DNA of 64,000 bases from CBDDEC01 sp965226785 (GCA_965226785.1 CBDDEC010000004.1:1178001-1242000); one strand, 5' to 3'. Positions 26,948 to 37,535 are shown, counted from the first letter of the stretch. The notes: generated by a model from the sequence alone, not told the origin. Made by a program: numbers and translations.

Positions 26948-28950
26948 ATGAGCATGACCGCCATTGATGATGTGAAAGCGCGACTCGACATCGTCGAGAC
27001 CGTGCAGAGCTATGTCCCGGAACTCAAGAAGAGCGGGCGCACCTTCAAGGCGCGCTGTCCGTTCCATACGGAGCGGACGCCTTCGTTCGTCGTTGACCCG
27101 GAGCGATCGACCTGGCATTGCTTCGGCGCCTGCTCGACGGGTGGCGACGTGATCTCCTTCGTGCAGCGCGTCGAGGGCCTCGAGTTCCCGGAGGCGCTGC
27201 GGCGCTGCGCGGAGCGCGCCGGCGTCGAATTGCGTCCGCCGAGCCGTCGTGAACTTGAGGAGCGCGAGGAGCACGAGCGCCTGCTGCGCGCGAACGAGGC
27301 CGCGGCGGTGTTCTTCCAGTCCGCCCTGCGCGAACCCGGAGGCGCCGAGGCGCGTGCGTACGCTGAATCGCGCGGCCTCGACGCCGAGGCGCAGGATCGT
27401 TGGCAGTTGGGCTACGCGGCCGACGAGTGGGAGGCGCTCAGCGACCACTTGCGGGCTCGCGGGTTCAGCGAGAGCGACATCATCGAAGTCGGATTGGCGG
27501 TCCGCCGCGAGGGCCGCGACGGTAGCTACGACCGCTTCCGCGGGCGGCTGATCTTCCCGACGCGCGACCAGCGCCGCCGCCTGATCGGCTTCGGCGCCCG
27601 TGCGCTCAAACCGGACGACGAGCCGAAGTACCTGAACACGCCGCAGACCCCGCTCTTCGACAAGAGTGGGACGTTGTACGGCATCGATCGCGCCTTCGAC
27701 GCGATTCGCCGCGCCGATCTCGCGGTCATCGTCGAGGGCTACACGGACGTGATCGCTGCGCACCAGGCTGGCCTCGACCACGTCGTCGCCTCCAACGGCA
27801 CGGCCATCACCGACCGCCAGATGACGCTGATCAAGCGCTACACGCAGAACCTCGTGCTGGCGCTGGACGCAGATGCGGCGGGCTCCGAGGCCGCGCTGCG
27901 CGGCGTCGAGGTGGCGGCGGGCGCTGCCGACACGGAGTCCGTGGCGACCGTCGATTGGCGCGGGCTCGTCTCCTACCAGGACGTGCTGCAGGCCGACATC
28001 CGCATCGCCTCGCTGCCGCCGGGCGAGGACCCGGACTCTCTGGTGCGCCACGACCCCGACGCCTTCCGCCAGCTAATCGACGAGGCGAAGCCGGTCGCGG
28101 ACCACTTGTTCGATGTCGTCAGCGACGCCCTCGGTCCGGAAGACGCCCGCGGGCGGTCGAACGCGCTCCAGACGCTGGCGCCCACCGTTGCGGCCATGCG
28201 CGATCCGGTCGTGCAAGCGCACTACGTGCAGAAGCTGGCTCGTCTCGCCCACGTCGAGGAGCGCACGGTGATGCAGCTCCTCGGGCGGCAGCCGCGGGAT
28301 TGGCCGGCGGCGCGTCCACGACCTGTGCCGACGAAGGCCGATCTCCGTGCCGCCACCCGAGCGCCACAGATGACTGCGGACGGTGAGCAGCAGTTGTTGC
28401 AGCTCCTCGTGCAGAGGCGCGAAGCACGCGGTCCCGGCGGCGAACTCGACGCAAATCTGTTTGAGGATTCGACGAATCGCCACCTCTTTGAGGTTTGGCG
28501 ATCAGACGTTGATCTCGCCGAACACCTTGTTGACCACGACATCTCGCTCGTGGAACGCCATGAACAAGTCGCAAGCGTGGCGCTTCCGGATTACGAGCCA
28601 CGCCACGTCGGCGACATGGTGCAGACCATGGCACAGGCGCTGCGCCACCGTCGCGAGTCGTCGAGGCTGCTCGAGGCGTTTCGGGAGCATGTGAGTGACG
28701 AAGAGACCTCGGCGGCAGCGGCCGCGGAGGCGATCGTCGAAGCCGGGCGGAGTGAGCCCGGTTCGACCGACGAGGAGACGGCACTGAACGAGATCGACGC
28801 CCACACGGTCGAGCTCACGGCGCGACAGATCGCGTTGCGGGCGCAGACCAGAGGGCGAGCCGGGTCGGACGATGACCCGGCCGAGGAGCAACAGGCGCCG
28901 GTGCGCCGACCCGCGGTCGCGGGCGGCGAGCCGAATGTGGAGGGTTCTGG

Positions 28951-28954
<4 letters not shown>
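26948..28954 (+). CDS. dnaG: DNA primase
   Basis: Synthesises RNA primers at the replication fork. The N-terminal CHC2 zinc finger (CPFH near residue 37, then HCFGACSTGGD) has one extra residue between the last two Cys (C-x3-C rather than C-x2-C). The catalytic core has FRGRLIFPTRDQRRRLIGFGAR, the TOPRIM motifs IVEGYTDVIAAHQAG and LALDADAAGSEAALRG, and PPGEDPDSLV. The C-terminal helicase-binding region is divergent. 668 residues. Two in-frame ATGs (26948, 26954) compete; the TATATA just upstream favours a leaderless start at the second. The stop overlaps the rpoD ATG by 4 bp. Confidence 0.96.
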
Positions 28955-30492
<1,538 letters not shown>

Positions 30493-30495
30493 GTC

Positions 30496-31608
30496 TCACC
30501 AGCACGGCGTGATAGCGGCCCGACCTCGCCTCGGCGGGCTCGGGCCGTGGACGCCGCGCGTCTGGGCGCGCAAGATAGCGGTCGCGCCAGCCGGCGCAAC
30601 CCGAGGCCAGCGAGGAGTGCGAGATGCCGATCTACGAGTACCGCTGCAAGAAGTGTGAACAGCGCTTCGAGCTGGTGCGTCGCCTCGCTGACCGCGACAA
30701 GCGACCCAAGTGCGACAACTGCGGCTCACGCGCCACCCGGCGCATCCTGTTGCAGCCCTTCGCGACCGTCTCGAACGCGTCCCCCGATATCCGTATGGGC
30801 GAAGGCGACCCCGAGGACTTCGACATGGGTGGCCTGCCAGACGACTTCGACTTCTAGACGTCGCGTCAACGAGACCCAACACGCGATACCCCAGCACACC
30901 TCGTACCGGTGGCGGTCCGCCCCGTTCGTCACGCCAGCGCACGTAGGCCCAGCCGACGCCGAGGATGGCGAGCCCCTGCACGATCGTGGCGACACCGACG
31001 GCGAGCGTGACGTCGAACCAGAAACCCTGCGGGAACATCTGGATCAGGTGGTCACGGGCCGGACTCAGCTTCCACAGATCGTTCGAGAACGAGAGCAGGT
31101 GGAACTGGGTGAACAGCCTGTCGAAGCCCACCAGGACCCCGATCGCGGCGCCCGCCAGCAACGCGACCGTCGCGCCGCCGGAGATCATCGCCTGCTGCGC
31201 CAAACGCCGCAGCGGACGTTCGCCGCTCCAGAGGAACACCGCGGCGACGTAGCCGACGATGTAGACGAACGCGATCTCATGCAGGCGGAACGTCGCGCGC
31301 ATCAGGTCGCGTACGTCGCGCATGTGGAGTACCTCGCGCTGGTTGAACAGCGGCACGATCTCCCCACCGTCGGCGACGCGGATGTCGAGGGCGTCGGCAT
31401 CGTCGTCGCGGAAGTAGCCGATGATCTCGCTGGCCGCGCGGTCCAACTCGGAGCGCTCGATGCCGGTGACGAGGTCCGCGTCGTACTGGCTGAACGAGTA
31501 TTCGTAGACGCGCTGCTCCGTGGCCGCGACCCGTACGTTCGAGAGCACGAGGAAGATCGGGATGGCCGCGATGAAGATGAGGGCGGTGGCCGGTCGGAGG
31601 AGACTCAC
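30496..31608 (-). CDS. DUF1461 integral membrane protein with a long non-conserved 3' extension
   Basis: Residues 1-230 fit the DUF1461/TIGR01906 family. There is a first membrane helix (ATALIFIAAIPIFLVLSNV), a soluble loop with FNQREVLHMRDVRDLM, then helices HEIAFVYIVGYVAAVFLW, ISGGATVALLAGAAIGVLVGFDRLF and FDVTLAVGVATIVQGLAILGVGWAYV, around the FTQFHLLSFSNDLW motif. Family function unknown. Family length is about 210-230, yet this frame runs 140 codons further, antisense to all of fmdB, as Arg-rich nonconserved sequence. A lost stop or frameshift near 30900 is likely; another frame stops in the CTAG that also ends fmdB. GTG start, 6 nt after TATAAT. Confidence 0.8.
   Translation of the reverse strand: MSLLRPATALIFIAAIPIFLVLSNVRVAATEQRVYEYSFSQYDADLVTGIERSELDRAASEIIGYFRDDDADALDIRVADGGEIVPLFNQREVLHMRDVRDLMRATFRLHEIAFVYIVGYVAAVFLWSGERPLRRLAQQAMISGGATVALLAGAAIGVLVGFDRLFTQFHLLSFSNDLWKLSPARDHLIQMFPQGFWFDVTLAVGVATIVQGLAILGVGWAYVRWRDERGGPPPVRGVLGYRVLGLVDATSRSRSRLAGHPCRSPRGRLRPYGYRGTRSRRSRRAATGCAGWRVSRSCRTWVACRGQRGDAPARSAVHTSCSGTRRSASRTPRWPRVAPAGATAILRAQTRGVHGPSPPRRGRAAITPCW
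30516..30547 (+). terminator. GC-rich hairpin after rpoD
   Basis: CGGCCCGA pairs perfectly with TCGGGCCG around a 16-nt interior that can itself partly fold. It lies 24 bp past the rpoD stop and before fmdB. There is no U-tract, so it may be a weak or factor-dependent terminator, or simply a secondary structure. Confidence 0.35.
30624..30857 (+). CDS. FmdB-type zinc-ribbon protein
   Basis: A 77-residue protein with the classic N-terminal zinc ribbon: MPIYEYRCKKCEQRFE, then CDNCGSRATRRIL, giving two Cys-x2-Cys pairs. The tail is acidic (GEGDPEDFDMGGLPDDFDF). The family was first noted beside formamidase operons; its role is thought regulatory but is not established. The ATG has GAGGAG 8 nt upstream. 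It is transcribed with or just after rpoD and is entirely covered on the opposite strand by the 3' extension of the DUF1461 reading frame; the fmdB assignment is clearly the coding one here. Confidence 0.88.
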   Translation: MPIYEYRCKKCEQRFELVRRLADRDKRPKCDNCGSRATRRILLQPFATVSNASPDIRMGEGDPEDFDMGGLPDDFDF

Positions 31609-31628
31609 CGGCTGATTATACTCGTCCG
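31609..31628. promoter_or_regulatory. Compact bidirectional leaderless promoter between DUF1461 and mazG
   Basis: The whole gap between two divergent GTG starts is 20 bp. On the plus strand TATACT lies 6 nt before the mazG GTG. On the minus strand TATAAT lies 6 nt before the DUF1461 GTG. The two hexamers overlap in the shared ATTATACT core. Six nucleotides is the spacing expected when the first transcribed base is the start codon itself, so both mRNAs would be leaderless. Confidence 0.6.
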
Positions 31629-32630
31629 GTGACCGCCACCTCTCTAAGCCTCGACTCCCTGCTCGCGCTGCTGGAGCTGCCCCCGAGGGCGCTCCAGGCG
31701 TTCGACCCCGAGCATCCGCAGTTCAGCGCCGCCCGTCCGCTGTTGGTATTGCCCGAGGAGTTCGACGCGGCTCGCGCGGTATTGGCGGCGCGACTGCCCT
31801 TCGACCACGCCGCCCGCGCTGTGGTCGGCGAAGAGGTGGTCACGACCACCGTCGACGCCCTGCCTGGCGACGCTTCCGCCTGGCTCATCGACCCGGCGCC
31901 GCCCGAATCCGATCTCGCCTCGATCGAGGGCCTACGAGGCGTCATGGAGCGGCTCTTTGGGCCGGACGGCTGTCCCTGGGACGGGGAGCAGACGCACGAG
32001 TCCCTCCGCAAGTACTTCCTCGAGGAGGCATACGAGGCAGTCGACGCGATCGACCGCGGCGACCTCGACGGGCTGCGCGAGGAGCTGGGCGACGTGCTGG
32101 CGCACATCTTCATGCAAACCGCCCTGGCGCAGCAGTCCGGCGCGTTCACCGCCGAGGATGTCGCCGACGCCGCTGCGCGCAAGATGGTGCGGCGTCATCC
32201 ACACGTCTTCGGCGACGGGGTCGCCGGCTCGCAGGAAGAACTGCTGCGTCGCTGGGATGAGCTGAAAGCGGAGGAGCGCGCCGAGGATGCCGCCAACGGT
32301 GAGGTGGCAGCCGACGATGTCTACAGCTCGGTCCCCCTCGCCACGCCCGCCCTCACGCGCGCACAGGACCTGCTCGGGCGCGCGCAACGCGCAGGCGATG
32401 CGGCCACGATCGAGCCATCCGAGGCGCGTGCGGAGGTGGCGGCGGCGCTGGGCGCGCTCTCCTCGACGCCGCCTGTAGAAGAGCTGGGCGCACTGCTCTG
32501 GAGCGTCATGGCACTCGCGCGAGCGTCAGCAGTGGATGCGGAGGAGGCGTTGCGCCTGGCCTCGACGGCCTTCGTCGCCGAGCGGAGAGCGGGTCAGGCA
32601 TCGCGCGGCCACTCGGCCGGGCCACAGTAG
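31629..32630 (+). CDS. mazG: MazG-family nucleoside triphosphate pyrophosphohydrolase
   Basis: Hydrolyses NTPs/dNTPs to NMP and PPi, typically housecleaning or (p)ppGpp-linked. The core (about residues 95-220) has LRGVMERLFGPDGCPWDGEQTHESL, FLEEAYEAVDAIDRGD (metal-binding Glu-x-x-Glu) and LREELGDVLAHIFMQ (second Glu and Asp), then RKMVRRHPHVFGD. About 100 N-terminal residues resemble no domain I can name; in related genes that position can hold a tetrapyrrole-methylase remnant. A second helical copy-like region closes the protein (residues 235-325). GTG start, probably leaderless. 333 residues. Confidence 0.88.
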   Translation: MTATSLSLDSLLALLELPPRALQAFDPEHPQFSAARPLLVLPEEFDAARAVLAARLPFDHAARAVVGEEVVTTTVDALPGDASAWLIDPAPPESDLASIEGLRGVMERLFGPDGCPWDGEQTHESLRKYFLEEAYEAVDAIDRGDLDGLREELGDVLAHIFMQTALAQQSGAFTAEDVADAAARKMVRRHPHVFGDGVAGSQEELLRRWDELKAEERAEDAANGEVAADDVYSSVPLATPALTRAQDLLGRAQRAGDAATIEPSEARAEVAAALGALSSTPPVEELGALLWSVMALARASAVDAEEALRLASTAFVAERRAGQASRGHSAGPQ

Positions 32631-32735
32631 AAAATCAAGCGCCATGCTAGAATCGCGCACGCGGCGCGATCCTTCGCGGAAGCGCCACCGGACGCGGATC
32701 TTCGCCCGTTCTCGCGGGCTCGAATTGGAGCAGTA

Positions 32736-33353
32736 ATGACCGCAACCTCAACGATCACCCGCAAGAGCGCAGCGATGGCCGACTCGGTCGTCACGCCCGA
32801 GCGCTTCGAGGCGGGCACGGACACGTTCACTGGCTGGATGGACACCATCGAGCTGAACAAGGAGCGCTTCCAGCGCCACTACGACGAGTTCGAGCTCCCG
32901 GACGCCGATGTCGCCCGCTTCAAGGAGCTGATCGCGGCGCACGGCCTGCGCGCGCTCTGCCTCGGCGAAGACTGGTGCCCGGACGTCTGGCGCGGCGTCC
33001 CGGTGCTGGCGAAGGTGTCCGAGGCGACCGGCCTGCCGGTCAGCTTCCTCGCCCGTGACGAGAACAAGGACATCATGGCCGAGTTCCTCAAGAACGGGGA
33101 GTTCGAATCGATCCCGACGATCGTCTTCTATGACAGCGAGTGGAACTACCTCGGTCACTGGATCGAGCGTGCCGACTCCGCCAACGAGGAGATGGTCGGC
33201 CTGCGCGGGATGCTGGCGGGCAAGGAGCGCGGTACACCCGAGTTCGACAAGGCTCGCGACCAGTACCTGGACAAGACATGGGAGCTCGCCGAGGGCTGGC
33301 GGCAGGCCCAGGTCACCGAAATGATCGCGCTGATCGAGGAGGCCGTCGCCTAG
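32736..33353 (+). CDS. Thioredoxin-fold protein with a single active-site cysteine
   Basis: 205 residues with a thioredoxin-like core of the Thioredoxin_9 type: LRALCLGEDWCPDVWRGVPVLAKV, FLARDENKDIMAEFLKNGEFESIPTIVFYDSE (cis-Pro after SIP) and YLGHWIERA. The active site is WCPDV, so only the first Cys is present, which is common in this family. It may act as a thiol carrier or stress protein; the substrate is unknown. The ATG has GGAG upstream. A TAGAAT -10-like hexamer lies about 80 bp upstream (32652), and a strong bidirectional terminator follows the gene. Confidence 0.85.
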   Translation: MTATSTITRKSAAMADSVVTPERFEAGTDTFTGWMDTIELNKERFQRHYDEFELPDADVARFKELIAAHGLRALCLGEDWCPDVWRGVPVLAKVSEATGLPVSFLARDENKDIMAEFLKNGEFESIPTIVFYDSEWNYLGHWIERADSANEEMVGLRGMLAGKERGTPEFDKARDQYLDKTWELAEGWRQAQVTEMIALIEEAVA

Positions 33354-33385
33354 CGACGCCGCTCCTTCAGAGCACGAGATCAACA

Positions 33386-33413
33386 ACGGCCGCCCATCGG
33401 GCGGCCGTTTCTC
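33386..33413. terminator. Bidirectional intrinsic terminator
   Basis: A perfect 10-bp stem (ACGGCCGCCC / GGGCGGCCGT) with a 3-nt ATC loop is followed by TTTCTCG on the plus strand. On the minus strand the stem is followed by TGTTGATC. It lies between convergent genes, the thioredoxin-fold protein and the zinc-ribbon membrane protein, and should serve both. Confidence 0.85.
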
Positions 33414-33430
33414 GTCCTGGCGCGTTCGTT

Positions 33431-34000
33431 CTACCCGGTGCGCGCCTGCGCTCGCTCGGTCGCGGATGGCTCCTCGCGCAGCGAGACCTCGGGCGGCGGA
33501 TCGAGTTCGAGCGGAGGCTCGGGCGTGGCTGCGGCCGCTCGAGGCGCCGGCTGGCTCCGAGGCGTCGCGCAGTAGGGGCAGTGCTGCCACGAGAACTGGA
33601 GCAGCTGCGAGCAGTTGGAACAGGGCTCCCGTAACGGCGTCGCGCAGTGCGCGCATACCATGAACTCGTCCTGCACCGGTCGGCGGCAGTTCGGGCAGGC
33701 GCTCACGGCGTGCAACTCCGACAGGATCGCTTCCTGTTCGAGCTGCCGGTCATAGGCCTCGACGAGGGTGTCGCCGGGTCGGAGTACGAAGTAGACCGGG
33801 AGGCCGATGAACGGGAACGCCAGCGCAATCACGACGGCGGTGACATGCGAGATCGGGTCGCGTGTGCGCGAGCGGATGTCGCGGTAAACCCAGAGCACCG
33901 AGGCCAGCCAGATAACGACGAGGTAGCCGCCAACGATGGCGCCGCCCATGCGAGCCGTGGCCTGCCAATCGCCGCCCGGCCAGCTAATCAGGACGTCCAC
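33431..34000 (-). CDS. Two-helix membrane protein with double zinc ribbon
   Basis: 189 residues from GTG 34000, which has AAAGGG 7 nt upstream; the frame opens earlier but that part is antisense to the uvrD leader. Two hydrophobic helices (GGAIVGGYLVVIWLASVLWVY and HVTAVVIALAFPFIGLPVYFVL) are joined by a basic loop. The cytoplasmic part then has two zinc ribbons: CPNC..CAHC and CSNC..CPYC. The C-terminus is Pro/Glu-rich and disordered. The helix pair resembles the phospholipase-D-nuclease N-terminal (PLDc_N-like) hairpin. Function unknown. Confidence 0.78.
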   Translation of the reverse strand: MDVLISWPGGDWQATARMGGAIVGGYLVVIWLASVLWVYRDIRSRTRDPISHVTAVVIALAFPFIGLPVYFVLRPGDTLVEAYDRQLEQEAILSELHAVSACPNCRRPVQDEFMVCAHCATPLREPCSNCSQLLQFSWQHCPYCATPRSQPAPRAAAATPEPPLELDPPPEVSLREEPSATERAQARTG

Positions 34001-34155
34001 GCGTGCCCTTTCACCCGTTCCCGCCGCTCTCAGGCTAACACGGGCCAGAGCGACGATCGTCGACGTATTGGCAGCCGATAGCGAGCTGTCAGCGCCTGTG
34101 GATGACCCGTGGAATGGCACTGGGATGCGTGCCGTACTGCATGCCCGCGCGAACT

Positions 34156-34161
34156 TACAAT
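34156..34161 (+). promoter_or_regulatory. -10 hexamer TACAAT exactly 6 nt before uvrD/pcrA ATG
   Basis: TACAAT-CGAGGT-ATG. The spacing places the transcription start on the ATG (leaderless), although the spacer GAGG could double as a ribosome site if transcription began further upstream. Confidence 0.5.
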
Positions 34162-34167
34162 CGAGGT

Positions 34168-36369
34168 ATGACGACCGCTCACGACGTCCTGAATGAGGCC
34201 CAACTGCGCGCGGTGCAGCATCCCGGCGGGCCGCTGATGATCCTCGCCGGCCCAGGTTCGGGTAAGACGCGTGTGATCGCCCACCGCATCGCTCACCTCG
34301 TCGAAGACCGCGGTGTCGAGCCCTGGCGCATCCTTGCCGTGACGTTTACGAACAAGGCGGCCCGCGAGATGCGCGACCGCGTCGAGGGCTTGCTGGACGA
34401 GCGTGCCTTCGAGCTCTCGATGGGCACCTTCCACGCGACCTGCGCCCGCATCCTGCGTCGCGACGGGCCCAACATCGAACTGCCGTCGGACTTCGCGATC
34501 TTCGACACGGACGACCAGATGTCCCTCGTCAAGCAGATCATGGCTGCGGAGCACATCGACCCACGTCGCTTCACACCTCGCTCGGTGCTCTCGGCGATCT
34601 CGAGCGCCAAGAACGAACGTCTCGACGCTGAGAGCTACCAGCAGCAGGTCCCCGACTACTTTGCGGAGATCGTGTCGCGTGTCTACCTGCGCTACGAGGC
34701 GGCGTTGGTCGCCAACGGCGCGGTCGACTTCGACGACCTGCTCGGCCACACGCTGCGCCTGCTCGAGGAACACGAGGAGGTACGCAACCGCTATGCGGGG
34801 CGCTATCAGCATGTGCTGATCGACGAGTTCCAGGACACGAACCTCGTGCAGTACGAGCTGGCGCGGCGGCTGTCGTCGATCCACCACAACATCACCGTCG
34901 TCGGCGACCCCGACCAGTCGATTTACTCGTGGCGCGCCGCCGATGTGCGCAACCTCATGCACTTCGAGCGCGACTTCCCCGGCGCGACGACGGTGTTGCT
35001 CGAACAGAACTACCGCTCGACTGGACACGTGCTGCGGGCCGCCCACGCCGTGATCGCGCGTGCCGAGGGCCGGCCCGAGAAGGAGCTCTGGACCTCGAAT
35101 CCCGACGGCGAGCAGGTCGTCGAGTACGACGCTCCTTTCGGAGAGGACGAGGGGCAGTTCATCGCCTCGGAGATTCGCCGACTGGAGCGCGTCGAGGACC
35201 GCACGCCGGGCGATTTCGCGGTGATGTACCGGACGAACGCCCAGTCGCGAGCGGTCGAAGAGGCCTTCATCCAGCAAGCGATCCGCTACCGCATCGTTGG
35301 CGGCACGCGCTTCTACGACCGCCGCGAGGTACGCGATCTGATCGCCTACCTGCGCGTGATCCACAACGAGCAGGACTCGATCGCGTTCGACCGCATCGTC
35401 AACGTCCCGACGCGCGGCATCGGCGCGAAGACCGTCGGCGACGTGCTCGCGGCCGCGACCGATCTCGGCCTCTCGCCCATCGCCATCGCGGCTCGCGGCG
35501 CACGGGGCGACGACGCTCCGGGCATCCCCTCGTTCCGCGGCGACATTCGCAACGCGCTCGAGCGCTTCGTCGAGTTGCACGAACGGCTCACGACGTATCG
35601 CGACACCACGACCGTGGCCGAGTTGATCGACCGCATCATCACGGAGACGCACTACAAGGACTATCTCGATCGCAGCGACCCCGACCACGCGGAGGTGCGT
35701 TGGGAGAACGTCCAGGAGTTGCGTTCCGTCGCGGCCGAGTGGCAGTCACTCGACGGCGACACCACGCTCGCCGAGTTCCTCGAAGAGGTCGCGCTCGTTT
35801 CCGACATCGACGACCCCTCGTCCGATGCGCCGGACGCCGTCACGTTGATCACGCTGCACTCCGCGAAGGGGCTCGAGTACCCGGTCGTGTTCCTTGCCGG
35901 CATGGAGGAGGGTCTGCTGCCCCATTTCCGTGCCATCGACGACCCGACGCAGATGGAGGAGGAGCGCCGCGTCTGTTACGTCGGTATGACGAGGGCGCGC
36001 GAGCGGCTCTACCTCACGCGAGCGCGGCGGCGGTTCCAGTACGGCAGCGTGCGCGCTAACCCGGCCTCGCGCTTCCTCGATGACATTCCCGAGGAGGAGA
36101 TCACGCACCCGGCCGGGAGCGCCGGTCGCGGCGACACGCTGAGCCCTCGAGGCTTGCGCGCGGCCGCGGCGGCCCGCCAGGACGCGGCGGACTCGGAGGC
36201 ACCGGTATTCCAGCCGGGCGACCGCGTGCGGCACCAGACGTTTGGCGCCGGGGTCGTGGTGTCGTGCGAGATCGTGCCGGGCGACCAGCAGGTCGTCGTG
36301 GCGTTCGAGGGTCAGGGCGTGAAGAAGTTCTTGCTCTCGTTCGCGCCATTGAGCAAGGTCAACGCTTAG
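34168..36369 (+). CDS. pcrA: ATP-dependent DNA helicase, UvrD/PcrA
   Basis: SF1A 3'-5' helicase acting in nucleotide excision repair and replication-fork clearance. Motif I is ILAGPGSGKTRVIAHRIAHL; Ia is VTFTNKAAREMRDRV; motif II is VLIDEFQDTNLVQYEL; III is VVGDPDQSIYSWRAAD; IV is LEQNYRS; V is VTLITLHSAKGLEYPVVFLAGMEEGLLPH; VI is EEERRVCYVGMTRARERLYL. A C-terminal PcrA-type Tudor-like RNA-polymerase-binding domain is present (GDRVRHQTFGAGVVVSCEI). The ATG 34168 gives 733 residues; the frame opens 66 bp earlier. UvrD and PcrA names are both used for this group. Its stop overlaps that of the convergent M50 gene by 4 bp. Confidence 0.97.
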   Translation: MTTAHDVLNEAQLRAVQHPGGPLMILAGPGSGKTRVIAHRIAHLVEDRGVEPWRILAVTFTNKAAREMRDRVEGLLDERAFELSMGTFHATCARILRRDGPNIELPSDFAIFDTDDQMSLVKQIMAAEHIDPRRFTPRSVLSAISSAKNERLDAESYQQQVPDYFAEIVSRVYLRYEAALVANGAVDFDDLLGHTLRLLEEHEEVRNRYAGRYQHVLIDEFQDTNLVQYELARRLSSIHHNITVVGDPDQSIYSWRAADVRNLMHFERDFPGATTVLLEQNYRSTGHVLRAAHAVIARAEGRPEKELWTSNPDGEQVVEYDAPFGEDEGQFIASEIRRLERVEDRTPGDFAVMYRTNAQSRAVEEAFIQQAIRYRIVGGTRFYDRREVRDLIAYLRVIHNEQDSIAFDRIVNVPTRGIGAKTVGDVLAAATDLGLSPIAIAARGARGDDAPGIPSFRGDIRNALERFVELHERLTTYRDTTTVAELIDRIITETHYKDYLDRSDPDHAEVRWENVQELRSVAAEWQSLDGDTTLAEFLEEVALVSDIDDPSSDAPDAVTLITLHSAKGLEYPVVFLAGMEEGLLPHFRAIDDPTQMEEERRVCYVGMTRARERLYLTRARRRFQYGSVRANPASRFLDDIPEEEITHPAGSAGRGDTLSPRGLRAAAAARQDAADSEAPVFQPGDRVRHQTFGAGVVVSCEIVPGDQQVVVAFEGQGVKKFLLSFAPLSKVNA

Positions 36370-37535
36370 GCAGTGCCGTCTGAGTCGCCGTCATCACGAC
36401 CGTTCTCGCGTCCACCGCGACGCTCCGCGAGAGCGAGCCTGAACTCGATCTGATCGAGGACATCGCCCCGCGTCACGAGGCCGAGCAGCCGGCCGTCCTC
36501 GACGACCGGCAACTGGTGCACGTCGTGCTCCTGCATCAGCCGCATCGCTTCGACCATCGCCGTGTCTCGGCGCACGGTGATCACGTTCGCGGCGGGCACC
36601 ATGGCGTCGGACACGCTGGTCGCGGGCCAGTCGTCGCGCGGTACGTTCGTGACATCGGTCGTGGTAATGAGTCCGCTGATCCGCCCGCCGCTGGCGGCGA
36701 AGACGGCGCGTTCGGCCCGCCCCAGCACCCGACGGTCGACGACCTCTTCCAGCGTCCACGAGTCTTCGATCGCCTCCGGCGCGCCGCGCATGACCTCGCC
36801 AACCTCGACGTTCTTGACCGCACTGTCGATCAGCACGCGCTGGTAGGCGCTGTCGGACGCCCCCTTCAGGAAGAGGGCGATGAAGACGTACCAGAGGCCG
36901 GTCAGGCTGCCCGTCGCGAACACCACGAACACGCCGAGGGCAATCAGCAGCCAGGCGATCAGATTGCCCATCCTCGAGGCCGCGCGCGTCGCCCGCGTCA
37001 GGTCGCCCGTCCGCGACCACACGATCGAGCGGAACACGCGGCCGCCGTCGAGCGGGAAGCCGGGCAGGAGGTTGAACAGCCCCAGCACGAAGTTCACGAA
37101 CGCGAGGTAGGCCGCGATCGACGCGATGTCGCCGGGGATCACGAGCGCCGCGCCGCCGAACACGACCGCGAGCGCCCACGACATCAGCGGCCCGGCGATG
37201 GCGACGCGGAACTCCTGTCGCGCCGACTCCATCTCACCCTCGAGGTTCGAGACGCCGCCGAAGACGAAGAGGGTGATCGAGGGCACCTTCATCCCGTAGC
37301 TCTGCGCGACGAAGGCGTGCGATAGCTCATGCAGCAGGATCGAGACGAAGAACATCACCGCGGAGATCGCCGCTGCGATCCACAGCTGCTCGGTCGTCCA
37401 CAAGGGGAACAGGTCCTCGTAGAGGTTTTCAGCCAGCGACCACGTCACGAGGGTGGCGATGAAGACCCACGACCAGTGCACGCGCACGGCGATGCCGCGT
37501 ATGCGGCCGATGAGGAGCCCGGACTGTAGATCCAT
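36366..37535 (-). CDS. Site-2-type M50 metalloprotease with CBS pair (SpoIVFB/Rip3-like)
   Basis: Intramembrane zinc protease. The metal motif is HELSHAFVAQSYG in the second membrane segment, the third ligand is in NLLPGFPLDGGRVFRS, and four to six hydrophobic helices span residues 15-215. A C-terminal tandem CBS domain (about 240-370, containing VPAANVITVRRDTAMVEAMRLMQEHDVHQLPVVEDG) would sense adenine nucleotides. 389 residues. Such proteases cleave membrane-bound regulators; no obvious anti-sigma target is adjacent. A TATCCT hexamer lies 6 nt before the ATG, suggesting a leaderless mRNA. Confidence 0.93.
   Translation of the reverse strand: MDLQSGLLIGRIRGIAVRVHWSWVFIATLVTWSLAENLYEDLFPLWTTEQLWIAAAISAVMFFVSILLHELSHAFVAQSYGMKVPSITLFVFGGVSNLEGEMESARQEFRVAIAGPLMSWALAVVFGGAALVIPGDIASIAAYLAFVNFVLGLFNLLPGFPLDGGRVFRSIVWSRTGDLTRATRAASRMGNLIAWLLIALGVFVVFATGSLTGLWYVFIALFLKGASDSAYQRVLIDSAVKNVEVGEVMRGAPEAIEDSWTLEEVVDRRVLGRAERAVFAASGGRISGLITTTDVTNVPRDDWPATSVSDAMVPAANVITVRRDTAMVEAMRLMQEHDVHQLPVVEDGRLLGLVTRGDVLDQIEFRLALAERRGGRENGRDDGDSDGTA

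Noticed and set aside
34030..35688. 552-codon minus-strand open frame antisense to uvrD/pcrA
   Set aside because: Shadow of a high-GC coding strand: no family motifs, while the plus strand has all helicase motifs. The same reasoning removed long antisense frames at 56-1714, 12314-13564, 26687-28051 and 51653-53086.
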